Positions 1 to 6,897 of a stretch of DNA of 8,270 nucleotides are shown here, in pieces. Numbering within the stretch: position 1 is the stretch's first letter; each line of letters begins with the position of its first letter. The position numbers were made by a program, and so were the translations under genes. Origin of the DNA: an uncultured Candidatus Pelagibacter sp. (GTDB lineage: Bacteria; Pseudomonadota; Alphaproteobacteria; Pelagibacterales; Pelagibacteraceae). The notes beneath the pieces were generated by a model. That model worked only from the letters and a program-made list of their open reading frames with translations. It did no database searches and was not told the DNA's origin. The stretch is taken from NCBI GenBank assembly GCA_937897125.1, contig CALCPL010000112.1, positions 1 to 8,270 of the forward strand, in the 5' to 3' direction.

Positions 1-49
1 ACGAGATTGCCTCTTGTCTCGTGGGCTCGGAGATGTGTATAAGAGACAG
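1..49. other. Illumina Nextera i7-side adapter (not genomic)
   Basis: Bases 1-7 match the end of the P7 flow-cell oligo. Bases 8-15 (TGCCTCTT) are an 8-base i7 index; from memory it is Nextera N711. Bases 16-49 are the Read 2 transposase adapter, ending in the 19-bp Tn5 mosaic end at 31-49 (AGATGTGTATAAGAGACAG). This is synthetic library sequence left untrimmed in the assembly. It is far more GC-rich than the rest of the window. Genomic sequence starts at about base 50. Confidence 0.98.
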
Positions 50-724
50 TTTAGGACCTTTTAATCTTATTCCCATTCTATCAACAAGGTTTGTGATTAA
101 AAAATCTTCATTAAAAAATTTGTCTATTGCATCCTTAGAAAAATAGTCAAAATTTGTACCTTTAATAATTCTAATAATGTTATCAGTAGAATAATCATAA
201 TTTATTTTTTTGTTTATTGGATTTTTGATATCAATTTTTTTAATAAAAATTTTATCGTTTATAGAATATTTTTTTCCATTATTTGGTCCAATATTTGCTT
301 TAGTATTTATGGAATAACTGCCCCAGGTTTTTTCTAAATCAAAGCCACCATTAACAGCTAAATATCCATACGTAGAATTTTTAGTTGATATTATATCTAT
401 TTGATCCTCTTCATCTAAAATATAACTTTTGTAACACTCACCATCTTCAGCCTCTGAATTCTTTCTAATAATCTTAAAAAAAATATCTCCAGATATTGCA
501 AAATTAATTTTTCCATTCTTTAACTTTAAAAGAGGGCCTTGGTATGCAAACTCTACTACAGGCTCATTTAATTGATTATCAACCAATCTATTTGATAATG
601 TGTAATTTCTCTGGTCAATTGCACCACTTACTGCAATTCCAACATGATATAAGTGATTTCTACCTTTATCTTGAATGGTAGTGTTAACCCCTGCTCTTAA
701 AATTTCAAAATATGCTTTATTCAT
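50..724 (-). CDS. pxpC: 5-oxoprolinase subunit C (KipA / biotin-dependent carboxyltransferase family), 3' end cut off
   Basis: PxpC is the partner of PxpA and PxpB in the cytoplasmic ATP-dependent 5-oxoprolinase, which opens 5-oxoproline to glutamate. Translating the minus strand from the ATG at 724-722 gives 225 open codons up to the adapter junction at base 50. Family blocks are clear: AGVNTTIQDKGR (residues 11-22), VSGAIDQ (32-38), AVNGGFD (123-129) and VDRMGIRLKG (about 214-223). Full-length relatives are roughly 300 or more residues, so about 70% is present and the C-terminus is missing. The break is the assembly/adapter edge, not a mutation. The start lies inside the end of pxpB (8-bp overlap) with no good Shine-Dalgarno, so translation is probably coupled to pxpB. 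Older annotation may call it allophanate hydrolase subunit 2 or KipI antagonist. The family call is strong; the activity is inferred from the presence of all three subunits. Confidence 0.9.
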
Positions 725-1403
725 TCCAATTTAAATATTCTTCTTTTGTTATTTGATAAAAACTTACTTTATCACCTGGATTAACTAGGGCTGGTTGATC
801 TAAATTTTTATCATCAAAAATTTTCTTTGGGGTGTTACCAATAATATTCCAACCACCAGGGCTTTCAAAAGTATAAATATTTGCAAATTGTTCTGTTATT
901 CCTACCGATCCTTTGGGCATTTTTAATCTTGGTGTTTCTAATCGATCACATCTAATATTTTCATTAAGATCTCCTAAAAAAGGCATTCCAGCAATAAAAC
1001 CTGTCATATAACAAAAATATTCTTTGCCAAAATACAGTTCTAATATTTTATCTTTATCTATATTCAATTTTTCAATTAGCCTGAAAAAATCTAATCCATA
1101 CTCATCATCACAACAAACTGGGATCTTAATTTTTTGATTATTATTTTTAATATCTCTATTAATAGTTAAACCTTCTATAAAATTTTTAATTTTTTTATAG
1201 TTAGTTATGTTTAAATCAAAACTAATGATTAATTTATTATAAGAGGGTGTTAAGTTAGTTATTCCTTCAATTTTTTTATCTTTTATTAATTTTGATATAT
1301 GATGAAAATAATCTATGACACTTGCATTTATTGCTTCATTAACTTCTGAGCCAAAATCACAATATACGGCTGCATCACCAAGATTTGATATATTTTTAAC
1401 CAT
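717..1403 (-). CDS. pxpB: 5-oxoprolinase subunit B (KipI family)
   Basis: This 228-residue protein is a full-length KipI/PxpB family member. The N-terminus NISNLGDAAVYCDFG lines up with the family's usual opening (for example E. coli PxpB), so the ATG at 1403-1401 is accepted. The C-terminal domain shows GFIAGMPFLGDL (135-146), PRLKMPKGSVGI (158-169), ESPGGWNIIGNTP (180-192) and PGDKV (209-213), all hallmarks of the family. With PxpC it forms the subcomplex that works with PxpA in ATP-dependent 5-oxoproline hydrolysis. A GGAG lies 11 nt before the start, a little far for an ideal ribosome site. The gene is divergent from pxpA with only 27 bp between starts and overlaps pxpC at its 3' end, so pxpBC is one transcript. 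In Bacillus the homologue KipI also inhibits the sporulation kinase KinA, but nothing in this window suggests that role. Annotations as allophanate hydrolase subunit 1 refer to the same fold. Confidence 0.93.
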   Translation of the reverse strand: MVKNISNLGDAAVYCDFGSEVNEAINASVIDYFHHISKLIKDKKIEGITNLTPSYNKLIISFDLNITNYKKIKNFIEGLTINRDIKNNNQKIKIPVCCDDEYGLDFFRLIEKLNIDKDKILELYFGKEYFCYMTGFIAGMPFLGDLNENIRCDRLETPRLKMPKGSVGITEQFANIYTFESPGGWNIIGNTPKKIFDDKNLDQPALVNPGDKVSFYQITKEEYLNWNE

Positions 1404-1433
1404 GTCATGTTATACTCCAGACTAAAGAGTATG
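1385..1433. promoter_or_regulatory. Compact divergent promoter region between pxpB and pxpA with a perfect inverted repeat
   Basis: On the plus strand an extended -10, TGTTATACT (TG at 1408-1409, hexamer 1411-1416), would start RNA at about 1422-1424, only 7-9 nt before the ATG at 1431. A TTGATA at 1385-1390 could be a -35, but the 20-bp spacer is long. On the minus strand CATACT (1433-1428) is a weaker -10 for pxpBC with no clear -35. The two hexamers are arms of a perfect inverted repeat: ATACTC at 1412-1417 and GAGTAT at 1427-1432, with a 9-bp spacer. The repeat could reflect paired -10 elements or an operator. No transcript data support it, and the sequence is AT-rich, so chance matches are possible. 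Confidence 0.4.
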
Positions 1434-2204
1434 GAAATTAATATCAATTGTGATTTAGGAGAAAAATCTAAGTTTCATTCTATCAAGAATGATCCAGAAT
1501 TACTTAATATTGTAAATTCTGCCAACATTGCGTGTGGCTACCATGCGGGAGATGAACAAACAATGGATATGGTTATTCAAATTTCAAAAAAAAATGGTGT
1601 TAGTATGGGGGCACATCCTTCTTTTAATGATCCTGAAAACTTTGGAAGAAAAAGAATGTATTTAAATTCTTTAGAAATAAAAAAACTAATTTTCGAGCAA
1701 TATGAAATATTACAAAAGATTGCTCAAAAACATAATGAAAACATAACCCATATTAAACCGCATGGGGCACTTAATAATATGGCTTGTGAAGACTTAGAAT
1801 TAGCTACAACGTTAGCGGTAGCTATTAAAGAAATTAATAAAGATATTATCTACCTTGTCCCAACTGGTTCACAAATGGAAGTTGCTGCGAAGAAAAATAG
1901 TATGAGAATAGCTTGTGAAATATTTGCAGATAGAAATTATGAAGATGATGGCAATTTAATCTCTAGAAAAAAGCCAAATGCTTTAATCACTGATCCAGAT
2001 ATTGCAAAGAAACATGTATTAAATATGGTTAAAAATCAGGCAATAAATTGTCTCAGTGGTAAACAGATACCTTGTGAGATTGACTCGGTTTGTATACATG
2101 GTGATAATGAAAGCTCATTAGCAACTGCAAGATCTATTAAAGATAATTTAGTTAATAATGGGTTAATATTGAAACCTTTAAATAAATTGAATAAATTTAA
2201 TTAA
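1431..2204 (+). CDS. pxpA: 5-oxoprolinase subunit A (LamB/YcsF family)
   Basis: PxpA is the LamB/YcsF-family subunit of prokaryotic 5-oxoprolinase and acts in the cytoplasm with PxpBC. From the ATG at 1431 the protein has 257 residues, normal for the family. It opens MEININCDLGE, the expected N-terminus with the conserved NCDLGE (6-11). It then shows ANIACGYHAGD (31-41), GAHPSFND (60-67), HIKPHGALNN (107-116), EIFADRNY (163-170) and CIHGDN (221-226), all signature blocks with conserved His and Asp residues. The upstream in-frame ATG at 1407 would add eight residues unlike the family and would lie at or upstream of the likely -10 box, so it is rejected. There is almost no room for a Shine-Dalgarno; the message may be nearly leaderless. 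The gene leads a plus-strand set with the TPR gene and the ycsI-like gene. Having pxpA divergent from pxpBC differs from E. coli, where all three lie on one strand. Confidence 0.94.
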   Translation: MEININCDLGEKSKFHSIKNDPELLNIVNSANIACGYHAGDEQTMDMVIQISKKNGVSMGAHPSFNDPENFGRKRMYLNSLEIKKLIFEQYEILQKIAQKHNENITHIKPHGALNNMACEDLELATTLAVAIKEINKDIIYLVPTGSQMEVAAKKNSMRIACEIFADRNYEDDGNLISRKKPNALITDPDIAKKHVLNMVKNQAINCLSGKQIPCEIDSVCIHGDNESSLATARSIKDNLVNNGLILKPLNKLNKFN

Positions 2205-2207
2205 AAA

Positions 2208-2699
2208 ATGAAAAAACTTATTTATACTTTACTAATAGTTATAGCACTTACTAATAATTCATTTTCTGCAGGGAGTAGCAGTGATAATGATTCTACTCCT
2301 AAAGTGTCAGACTACACAAAAGCAAAAAATTTAATTATAGCTGCCAAGAAATATGAAGAAAAAGGTAAAACTAAAAAAGCAGAAAAAAGATATGCAAAAG
2401 CACAAAAGCTTCTTTTAAAATCTAATGATAAAAAACCATTACAGGCAGATACTTTAAATTATTTGGGTTTTACTACCAGAAAACTTGGAGATTATGAAGG
2501 AGGTGAAAAATTTTACTTACAAGGCTTACAAATTGAGCCCAATCATAATGGAATAAATGAGTACCTTGGTGAACTTTATGTAGCCACTAATAGAATGGAT
2601 ATGGCTAAAGAAAGATTAGAAATTTTAAAAACTTGTAACTGTGAGGAATTTGACGAACTAAAAGAAATAATTGAAGGAACTAAAAAATCTAAATATTAA
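2208..2699 (+). CDS. Small exported tetratricopeptide-repeat protein
   Basis: This is a 163-residue protein. Residues 1-20 are a typical signal peptide: MKK, then a hydrophobic core [11 protein letters not shown], then NNSFSA with a likely Sec cleavage around 20-22. There is no lipobox. A Ser/Asp-rich linker (22-32) and a Lys/Glu/Ala-rich helical stretch (38-71) follow. Residues 80-113 are a good TPR unit ([20 protein letters not shown], then a GLQIEPNH end), and 114-141 resemble a second. A Cys-x-Cys (143-145) lies near the C-terminus, followed by an acidic helix. The mature protein is expected to be periplasmic and to act through protein contacts; no catalytic motif is visible. It starts 3 bp after pxpA and ends 4 bp before the DUF1445 gene, so it is almost certainly cotranscribed with them. 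No Shine-Dalgarno precedes it. Its specific function is not recognisable, and a periplasmic protein between cytoplasmic enzymes is unexpected. Confidence 0.85.
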   Translation: MKKLIYTLLIVIALTNNSFSAGSSSDNDSTPKVSDYTKAKNLIIAAKKYEEKGKTKKAEKRYAKAQKLLLKSNDKKPLQADTLNYLGFTTRKLGDYEGGEKFYLQGLQIEPNHNGINEYLGELYVATNRMDMAKERLEILKTCNCEEFDELKEIIEGTKKSKY

Positions 2700-2703
2700 A
2701 TTT

Positions 2704-3489
2704 ATGCTCGATATTCAAAATCCAATTGAAGCTAGAAAAATTATTAGAAAAAATGAGTACAGAGATCAAACGGCAGGAACTGCTAATAAATATGTACAGG
2801 GTAATCTTTGTATATTGCCCAGCAAATATGCAATGGATTTTGCGTCATTTTGTCAAAAAAATCCTAAACCATGTCCTCTAATAGGTTTTGGTACAAAAGG
2901 AGATCCGTCATTAAAAGATTTAGGGGATATTGATATTAGGACTGATGTTCCTCAATATAGAATATGGGAAAAAGGAAAAATTATTGATGAACCATATGAC
3001 ATCAAAAAATATTGGAATGAGGATTTAACGACATTTGTTTTGGGATGTTCTATGTCTTTTGAGCTACCATTAATTGAGGCAGGAATACCTATCCAACATA
3101 TTGAAAATGATACTATTGTTCCAATGTATCGAACATCGATAGATTGCGAGCCAGCAGGTCAGTTCTCAGGAAAATTGGTTGTTTCTATGAGACCTTTAAA
3201 TTCAAAAGATGCTATTAGATCAATTCAAATTAGCTCTAGGTTCCCAGCAGTTCATGGTGCTCCTATTCATTTAGGTGATCCATCAGAAATTGGAATAAAA
3301 GATATAATGAATCCTGAATATGGCGATCCTCCCAAGGCATTTAAGAATAATGAAATTCCTGTGTTTTGGGCATGTGGAGTAACGCCTCAATCTGTTTTAC
3401 AAGATTCAAAACCTGACTTTTGTATAACGCATGCTCCAGGAAAAATGCTTATTACAGATAAATTAAATAATGATTTGGCAGCTTTATAA
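2704..3489 (+). CDS. DUF1445 / YcsI-family protein (D-glutamate cyclase family, putative hydro-lyase)
   Basis: A 261-residue protein from the ATG at 2704 matches the DUF1445/YcsI family in length and motifs: [17 protein letters not shown] (23-39), GCSMSFE (114-120), [12 protein letters not shown] (141-152), [16 protein letters not shown] (178-193), FWACGVTPQ (221-229) and [11 protein letters not shown] (242-252). The in-frame ATG at 2671 would overlap the TPR gene and add an unrelated 11-residue leader, so 2704, 4 bp after the TPR stop, is preferred. Bacterial members are often named putative hydro-lyase. The family also includes the mammalian D-glutamate cyclase, which forms 5-oxo-D-proline from D-glutamate. 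Beside 5-oxoprolinase subunits, that reaction is a sensible inference but unproven here. Bacillus subtilis keeps ycsI beside ycsF (pxpA), kipI and kipA. The protein looks soluble, with no signal peptide. Its stop codon abuts that of the convergent livF-like gene. Confidence 0.9.
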   Translation: MLDIQNPIEARKIIRKNEYRDQTAGTANKYVQGNLCILPSKYAMDFASFCQKNPKPCPLIGFGTKGDPSLKDLGDIDIRTDVPQYRIWEKGKIIDEPYDIKKYWNEDLTTFVLGCSMSFELPLIEAGIPIQHIENDTIVPMYRTSIDCEPAGQFSGKLVVSMRPLNSKDAIRSIQISSRFPAVHGAPIHLGDPSEIGIKDIMNPEYGDPPKAFKNNEIPVFWACGVTPQSVLQDSKPDFCITHAPGKMLITDKLNNDLAAL

Positions 3490-4197
3490 CTAGCTTCCTA
3501 AAAAAACCTTCTTAACTTTTTCGTTATTAATTAATTCATTAGATTTACCACTAATGACTAATCTTCCACTCTCAAGAACATAGCCCCTATCAGCCATGCT
3601 TAGTGCCAATCTTACATTTTGTTCAACAAAAAGAATTGATATTCCTTCACTAACCACATTTTTGAATATTTTTATTAAATCTTTTACTACTAGAGGTGAT
3701 AATCCTAAAAATGGTTCATCTACCATCAAAAGTTTTGGAAGTCCCATCAAGCCTCTTGCTATAGCAAGCATTTGTTGTTCACCACCAGACATAGTGTGAG
3801 CTAATTGGCTTGATCTAGATTCTAATTTTGGAAAAATTTTATAAACTTTAGATAAAGAACTACTTAATTCTTCTTTTGCTTTAGGATGCCAAGCACCAAG
3901 AATAAGGTTTTGCATAACAGTAAGGTGTGGAAATACTCTTCGTCTCTCAAGAACATGGGAAATTCCTAATTCAGTTCTTTTGAAGGTTGGGATTTCAGAA
4001 ATTAGATTATTTTTAAAATGTATACTTCCATTCTTATGACTAACTAGATTACTAATTGTATTTAAAATTGTACTTTTACCAGATCCATTAGGTCCTAAAA
4101 GAGCAACCATTTCTCCATTATCTACATTTATTGATACATCCCAAATAACTTGAAAATCATCATATAAAACATCAATATTTTTTATATCAAGTAGCAT
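3490..4197 (-). CDS. livF: HAAT-family ABC importer ATPase, LivF type
   Basis: One of two cytoplasmic ATPases of the branched-chain/hydrophobic amino acid-type importer. From the ATG at 4197 the protein has 235 residues, normal for LivF. Walker A GPNGSGKST is at about residues 35-43, the signature MSGGEQQMLAIARGLM at about 136-151, and Walker B LLMVDEP at about 156-162. The H-loop position reads FVEQN, with Gln in place of His, as in LivF proteins generally. The D-loop region LGLSP is present. The block usually written PEGRRVFP reads LERRRVFP here. A TTG at 4200 could extend the protein by one residue, but an AGGA with a 7-nt spacing inside the end of livG points to the ATG. It overlaps livG by 11 bp and is the last gene of the livHMGF operon. 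The symbol denotes family membership; the ligand is unknown. Confidence 0.92.
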   Translation of the reverse strand: MLLDIKNIDVLYDDFQVIWDVSINVDNGEMVALLGPNGSGKSTILNTISNLVSHKNGSIHFKNNLISEIPTFKRTELGISHVLERRRVFPHLTVMQNLILGAWHPKAKEELSSSLSKVYKIFPKLESRSSQLAHTMSGGEQQMLAIARGLMGLPKLLMVDEPFLGLSPLVVKDLIKIFKNVVSEGISILFVEQNVRLALSMADRGYVLESGRLVISGKSNELINNEKVKKVFLGS

Positions 4198-4909
4198 CAA
4201 CAGTTCCTAAATATGAGTCTATTACTTCTTCATTTTGTTGAATTTCTTTTGGTGTGCCATATGCAATTCTTTTACCCTGATCTAGTGCTAGAATATTGTC
4301 AGAAATTTCCATTATAATATTAATATTATGTTCAATGGTAATTATTGTTACACCAGATTTTTTAAGTTTTTTAATTAACTCAACTAAACCTGGGATAGTT
4401 TTTTGATCAACGCCTCCTGTAACTTCGTCCATTAATAATAGTTTTGGTTCAATTGCCATTGCTCTTGCCATTTCTAATCTTTTTCTTTGACCTGTTGAAA
4501 GCTCTTTGGCAAAATGATGTCTCTTTTCTATAAGATCAACAAAATCTATTATTTCTAAAGCTTTATCCCTTGCCTTTTTAATATTGTCTTCTTTCACAAA
4601 TGAGCCAATCATTACATTTTCTAATAATGTTTGATCTGCAAAAGGTTTTAATTTTTGAAAAGTTCTTCCAATACCTAGACTGCTAATTTTGTCAGGACTT
4701 AAACCTGATATATCTTTATTAAAGAAACTAACTTTACCATTATCAGTTTTTGTATAGCCAGTAATTAAATCAAACAAAGTAGATTTGCCTGCACCATTGG
4801 GTCCTATTACTCCCAAAATTGTACCTTCCTCAACCTCAAAAGAAATATCATTATTGGCTTTTATACCTCCAAAAGATCTACTTAAATTTTCTACAGATAA
4901 AATCTTCAT
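4187..4909 (-). CDS. livG: HAAT-family ABC importer ATPase, LivG type
   Basis: Second ATPase of the importer, 240 residues. Walker A GPNGAGKST lies at 36-44 and the Q-loop Gln in GRTFQ at about 85. The signature LSTGQRKRLEMARAMA starts at 137, with Thr in the third position of LSGGQ. Walker B is LLLMDEV (157-163) followed by TGGVDQ, and the switch His lies in TIEHN (about 194). All catalytic residues are present, so the protein should be active. The ATG overlaps the stop of livM in the ATGA arrangement, indicating translational coupling. The Val after the catalytic Glu replaces the more usual Pro; this occurs in some HAAT subgroups and is not in itself a defect. It pairs with the LivF-type ATPase downstream. 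Confidence 0.93.
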   Translation of the reverse strand: MKILSVENLSRSFGGIKANNDISFEVEEGTILGVIGPNGAGKSTLFDLITGYTKTDNGKVSFFNKDISGLSPDKISSLGIGRTFQKLKPFADQTLLENVMIGSFVKEDNIKKARDKALEIIDFVDLIEKRHHFAKELSTGQRKRLEMARAMAIEPKLLLMDEVTGGVDQKTIPGLVELIKKLKKSGVTIITIEHNINIIMEISDNILALDQGKRIAYGTPKEIQQNEEVIDSYLGTVDAT

Positions 4910-5916
4910 CTTTGTTTTTTTCTTTCTAAAACATTTTTTGGAAAAAAAGATATAAGCCCATCTGGTCTAAAAATGCAAATTAGCATTAGTATTAACCCAT
5001 AGAGAATTAAATCTACAGCTCCTCCTGTTCCACCTAAATAAATTCTAGAATATTCTGAAATTGGAATAAGAATAGCTGCACCCACAATAGGCCCCCAAAC
5101 ATTTCCAATTCCACCAAGGACTGTGATCAATAAAACAATAATTGAAATTTCTATATTAAACACTCTATCTGGATCAATAATAAGTATGTACTGAGCAAAT
5201 AAACTTCCCATTGGTGCCATTATCATTGCGGAGATTACATAGGCTATGATTTTATAATTAGAAACATTAATGCACAAACTTAATGCTGCCTGTGGATCAT
5301 CTCTTACGGCTCTCAATCTGTATCCTAATTTTGATCTACTTAAGAGCCAAACTAAAAAAAATGTAATTATAAAAAATACTAAAAAAATATAATAGTAGGG
5401 CATTTTACTGCTATGAAATTGAAGGGCGAACCAAGAGTCTCCTGAGGTCATGGGAACCCATACTCCTGATGCTGCACCTACCCACTCCCATCTTTGAAAT
5501 ATAATTTGAAAGCTAATTCCTATTAATAAAGTGGCAATTGCAAAATAATGTCCACTAAGTCTTAACATTGGGATGCCAATTAAAACTGCAGCAATTCCCG
5601 AAAGGATCATTCCAATAAAAATACTTATCCATGGAGATATACCATACTGGACGTACAGAAATGATGTTGCATACGCTCCAATTCCAAAAAAAGCGCCATG
5701 GCCTAAACTGATTTGTCCTGAAAAACCCGCAATTACATTCCATGACTGAGCCATAACCGCATGCATAAAAATCATTATCATCAAATGAAGGTAGAAAGAA
5801 TTCAGTCCGAAATGAGGTAAAGCAAATAACAATACAATTAGACTGCCAATTAAAGATATAATTCTTTTATCTGTATTCCAGAGAGGTTCAGATTTAGCTA
5901 TTAATAATTTATCCAT
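4906..5916 (-). CDS. livM: HAAT-family ABC importer permease, LivM type
   Basis: Inner-membrane permease subunit of 336 residues with many hydrophobic segments. The cytoplasmic N-terminal tail (about 1-18) is followed by membrane segments from about residue 20 onward. Family blocks are GFSGQISLGHGAFFGIGAYA (64-83), LRLSGHYFAIATL (118-130), the coupling-loop motif LGYRLRAVRDDPQAA (197-211), GGIGNVWGP (268-276) and the C-terminal FRPDGLI. The ATG at 5916 has a good Shine-Dalgarno (GGAAGG, about 8 nt upstream) embedded in the last codons of livH; only 2 bp separate the genes. It is expected to form the translocation pore together with the LivH-type permease, fed by the divergent binding protein. 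Confidence 0.93.
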   Translation of the reverse strand: MDKLLIAKSEPLWNTDKRIISLIGSLIVLLFALPHFGLNSFYLHLMIMIFMHAVMAQSWNVIAGFSGQISLGHGAFFGIGAYATSFLYVQYGISPWISIFIGMILSGIAAVLIGIPMLRLSGHYFAIATLLIGISFQIIFQRWEWVGAASGVWVPMTSGDSWFALQFHSSKMPYYYIFLVFFIITFFLVWLLSRSKLGYRLRAVRDDPQAALSLCINVSNYKIIAYVISAMIMAPMGSLFAQYILIIDPDRVFNIEISIIVLLITVLGGIGNVWGPIVGAAILIPISEYSRIYLGGTGGAVDLILYGLILMLICIFRPDGLISFFPKNVLERKKQR

Positions 5917-5918
5917 AA

Positions 5919-6785
5919 TTAATACCTTCCAAACAAACCTTGTGGCCTAAAAATTACAACTAATAGATAAATTGCAAAAACATATAAAAGTTTAAATGAT
6001 GGATCTATAAGCAAACCACCTAATGACTCAACTAATCCAATAATAATTCCTGCATACAAACACCCAATAATACTTCCAAAGCCTCCTAATGCCACAGCAA
6101 CAAATGCAAATAGAGCAAAATTTATTCCAACGTCAGTGAAAATAAAAAAGTAATTTGCCATCATTCCCCCAGCTACACCTACACAACCAAGACCTATTGC
6201 CCAACCGATAGCAAACATTTTATCAGATGGTATGCCTAAAATTTCAGCTGCATGCCTATCTTGTGCTGTTGCCTGCAAAGCTAAACCAGTTTCAGTTTTT
6301 GTTACGAATAAATAAAGAAGAATAAAAGCAACTAAACAAACCAAACTAGCGATCAGTTGAGGCTGTCCAATAAATATACCAGAAATTTCTAATCTTCCTT
6401 CTAATAATGGTTTATCAATATTTCTAAAGTCAGGTGTCCATAAAAACTGAGCAATCGATCTAATGAATATTGACAATCCAAATGTTGCACAAATCTGAAT
6501 TAACATTTTAGCTTTTAGTATGTATCTAATCAAAAAATAATGGGTCAAGACTCCACAAAAAGCCATTAATAAAATTGTAATTGGGATTGAAAAAATTGGA
6601 TCTAATCCAAATAAAGACCATAGCCAAAAAGATGAAAACATTGACAGCATTAAATGCTCCCCATGAGCAAAATTCACAATATCCATTAATCCAAAAATTA
6701 AGCTTAATCCAGCAGCAATTAATGCATAAATTAAACCCATCATTAATCCAGTCACTACTGCTTGTAAGATAATTTCAGTTGTCAT
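5919..6785 (-). CDS. livH: HAAT-family ABC importer permease, LivH type
   Basis: Inner-membrane permease of 288 residues, a normal LivH size, hydrophobic throughout. Blocks include GLMMGLIYALIAAGLSLIFG (13-32), DIVNFAHGEHLML (35-47), the cytoplasmic coupling segment TGLALQATAQDRHAAEILGI (166-185), GGFGSIIG near 234-241, and the C-terminal FRPQGLFGRY. It is the first gene of the minus-strand operon livH-livM-livG-livF. No Shine-Dalgarno is visible before the ATG at 6785-6783; the leader is pure AT-rich sequence, so initiation may rely on an unstructured leader. Downstream, 2 bp separate it from livM. It is divergent from the binding-protein gene across 112 bp. Confidence 0.93.
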   Translation of the reverse strand: MTTEIILQAVVTGLMMGLIYALIAAGLSLIFGLMDIVNFAHGEHLMLSMFSSFWLWSLFGLDPIFSIPITILLMAFCGVLTHYFLIRYILKAKMLIQICATFGLSIFIRSIAQFLWTPDFRNIDKPLLEGRLEISGIFIGQPQLIASLVCLVAFILLYLFVTKTETGLALQATAQDRHAAEILGIPSDKMFAIGWAIGLGCVGVAGGMMANYFFIFTDVGINFALFAFVAVALGGFGSIIGCLYAGIIIGLVESLGGLLIDPSFKLLYVFAIYLLVVIFRPQGLFGRY

Positions 6786-6897
6786 TTATTTTAAAAATTT
6801 TGTTTTAGTACTGTATATTGAAAAGTAAGTCATTGAATTGCTATAACATATAGTATTAGGTTATATTTTTAAAAAAAACAAATATGAAGGAAAATAA
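6786..6897. promoter_or_regulatory. Divergent control region between livH and the binding-protein gene
   Basis: This 112-bp AT-rich spacer should hold promoters for both directions. For the binding protein (plus), TTGAAA at 6818-6823 with an 18-bp spacer to TATAAC at 6842-6847 is the best pair; TTGCTA (6839-6844) with 17 bp to TATATT (6862-6867) is an alternative. For livH (minus), TATACA read from 6817-6812 is a possible -10 with no good -35. TATAAC (6842-6847) and GTTATA (6860-6865) form a perfect 6-bp inverted repeat with a 12-bp spacer, possibly an operator, though AT-rich sequence makes such repeats common. No regulator gene is in the window. Confidence 0.45.
6886..6891 (+). promoter_or_regulatory. 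Strong Shine-Dalgarno of the binding-protein gene
   Basis: GAAGGA with a 6-nt spacing to the ATG at 6898 is the best ribosome-binding site in the window and fixes the start. It fits the high expression usual for periplasmic binding proteins and contrasts with the absence of a visible site before livH. Confidence 0.8.

Noticed and set aside
717..1403. Annotation as allophanate hydrolase or as a sporulation kinase inhibitor
   Set aside because: No amidase domain or urea carboxylase gene is present, and pxpA and pxpC lie alongside, so the 5-oxoprolinase role fits better.
1407..1430. Upstream in-frame ATG start for pxpA
   Set aside because: The eight extra residues do not match the family, whose proteins begin at the NCDLGE region, and this ATG would lie at or upstream of the likely -10 box.
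2671..2703. Upstream start for the DUF1445 gene overlapping the TPR gene
   Set aside because: It adds an unrelated Lys/Asn-rich leader; the ATG at 2704 gives the family's usual N-terminus and spacing.
3478..3500. Possible terminator at the convergent junction (AGCT...AGCT)
   Set aside because: The stem is only four base pairs and lacks a proper T-run, so it is not a credible terminator.
3596..3799. Open frame on the plus strand inside the livF-like gene
   Set aside because: It is antisense to conserved ATPase motifs, resembles no family and has no ribosome site.
5555..5743. Short minus-strand frame within livM
   Set aside because: It is an out-of-frame reading of conserved permease sequence.
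6581..6772. Plus-strand frame antisense to livH
   Set aside because: It is a shadow of the permease coding sequence with no supporting signals.
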